Assembly (NCBI GenBank): GCA_009741485.1
Contig: CM019236.1
Location: 60,206,748-60,270,747, forward strand
DNA from: Malurus cyaneus samueli
Taxonomy: Eukaryota > Chordata > Aves > Passeriformes > Maluridae
Length of the DNA: 64,000 nt
Direction of reading: 5' to 3'
Shown here: positions 62,901 through 64,000 of the stretch, piece after piece
Numbering within the stretch: position 1 is the first letter of the stretch
Layout: each line of letters starts with the position of its first letter
Notes under the pieces: generated by a model
Told to the model about the DNA's origin: nothing
The model's database searches: none
What the model saw: only the letters and a program-made list of their open reading frames with translations
Program-made: the position numbers and the translations under genes

Positions 62901-64000
62901 ATCTATGCCTTCAGCACTCTGGTTCATCAGCTAATTAAAAAATGGGGAAGAAATTGGTGCTTGCAAAAGTACTTTGGCTTCTGTGAATTGTCCTGTTTTG
63001 TCAAAGCATCTCGATCACACCTAGTGCTATTTTAAGTGACCTCCTGTACTGTGGACTTTAGAAAAGCAAAGAACTGCAGCAAATATCTCAGTATTCTGTC
63101 TAATCAGTTTCAGAAATAACATAATCTAAACTTTCCTGTATATTTTGAAAAAGAGACTGCAGATCAGGATTAAAGACTACCAGTTTTCTCCCTTAGTTAA
63201 TATTTCAAGTACACTGAACAATCTCAGTCCTTCCTTCAAATGCACTGACTTCCCACTTGCATTGAAAAGTTATACAGAAACAATTAAATAAGTGCTGAGG
63301 AAGAATATTTTAAAAACTCTTTTTGTTTGCTAGTGAGAAAATAAAAATACTTTGACATGCACATGCACGTAAACTCCGCATACACTTACTGAGATGTTTA
63401 TAGAGCAAAGGGTTTTTCAAATCCGCAACACATACACATCTGGGATGCAGACTGGCCCTTCCCATAGCACATCCTGCAATGCAACCCTGCCACTGATCAC
63501 CCTGAGAGACAGATTTTCCCAAGAGCTGACTACAAAATCAGCCATTAGATGCAGCTAAATAAAAGGTTAAGATTAATGGAAAAAACTCTCAGCATCTTTT
63601 GTTTTCCGTACGTCCATTGTACTTTGGCATTCCTGGGTCACATTCCCCTGCCCTGCAAGGTAAATCTCTCACTTCACCGTGACAAGTGGCACAATAAATG
63701 CCACACTCTACAGTGGCATGACATACACGTTATGGATCATAAGCCTTAGTCAAAAGCAGCTTTTTCCAGGTACACAAGTCAATATTTGAGAAACAAAGCT
63801 AAGCTGTAGCAAGTCCCAAATGCTCCAAAATCCCCATACTTCAAAAACTGTAGAGAGGACCAAACAGCCTTCCTAAAAATATCTCAGAATCCAAACACTC
63901 TACAGAATTTCCTTAAAAATTTGCATACGCAGACAATGATTATATTGATTGAAGGCTGAATAGTTTACACCTGCAATTTAGGGAAAACTTCAAAATAGCA
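56917..64000. other. Intergenic DNA, no gene recognised
   Basis: Mostly AT-rich. Longer frames such as 59895-60236 (minus, with a hydrophobic start) and 57881-58168 (plus) have no recognised domain. I looked for DMXL1, the expected upstream neighbour of TNFAIP8 in other vertebrates, and saw none of its WD-repeat C-terminus. Confidence 0.5.

Noticed and set aside
62500..64000. Possible 3' UTR of the upstream neighbour DMXL1
   Set aside because: AT-rich and UTR-like in composition only. No coding end or known sequence supports it.

Overview
This window looks like nuclear DNA from a bird. Two things support that: CR1 LINE 3' ends of the avian/sauropsid type (for example 528-1060 minus, 20320-20812 plus, 38880-39230 plus), and a protein-coding gene that reads as a full-length TNFAIP8 (TIPE family). 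The rest is AT-rich, intron- and intergenic-like DNA with an old, broken endogenous retrovirus of ERV-L-like type. No bacterial-type genes, CRISPR arrays or operons are present. Nearly all short open frames in this window are chance frames.

Layout. 1-8067 and 13458-21314 are inverted copies of one another, with about 5.4 kb between them that ends in a 25-base N gap (13433-13457). Each copy holds a CR1 3' end, about 3.5 kb of unrecognised DNA, an LTR-like segment, and the 3' half of the retroviral pol (integrase, RNase H, a nested LTR-like insertion with a CTCF-like motif, and a deleted reverse transcriptase). Only the left copy runs on into protease and gag (8497-10224, minus strand). The right copy is cut off at the N gap and differs mostly by small indels, with a steady net loss of 2-4 %. 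That pattern suits an assembly artefact better than an old palindrome, but I cannot exclude a real inverted duplication.

21315-45260 holds the TNFAIP8 locus on the minus strand. The start exon is at 44726-44756 and an intron of about 18.3 kb leads to one large coding exon at 25874-26439. Splice phases match and give 198 codons, the length of the main human isoform. A candidate alternative first exon ends at 29059. Its last base would create an ATG across the splice junction and so give a 188-residue isoform. About 270 bp upstream of it lies a perfect ETS-IRF composite motif. A second, unassigned exon-like element (96 nt, phase 1/1) sits downstream of TNFAIP8 at 24159-24254.

45260-64000 lies upstream of TNFAIP8. 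I recognise no gene there. It contains a diverged direct repeat pair (47.3 and 48.9 kb), a perfect 23-bp tandem duplication, a CTCF-like site and a few GC-richer islands. In human the neighbours are DMXL1 upstream and HSD17B4 downstream; I see no exon of either here.
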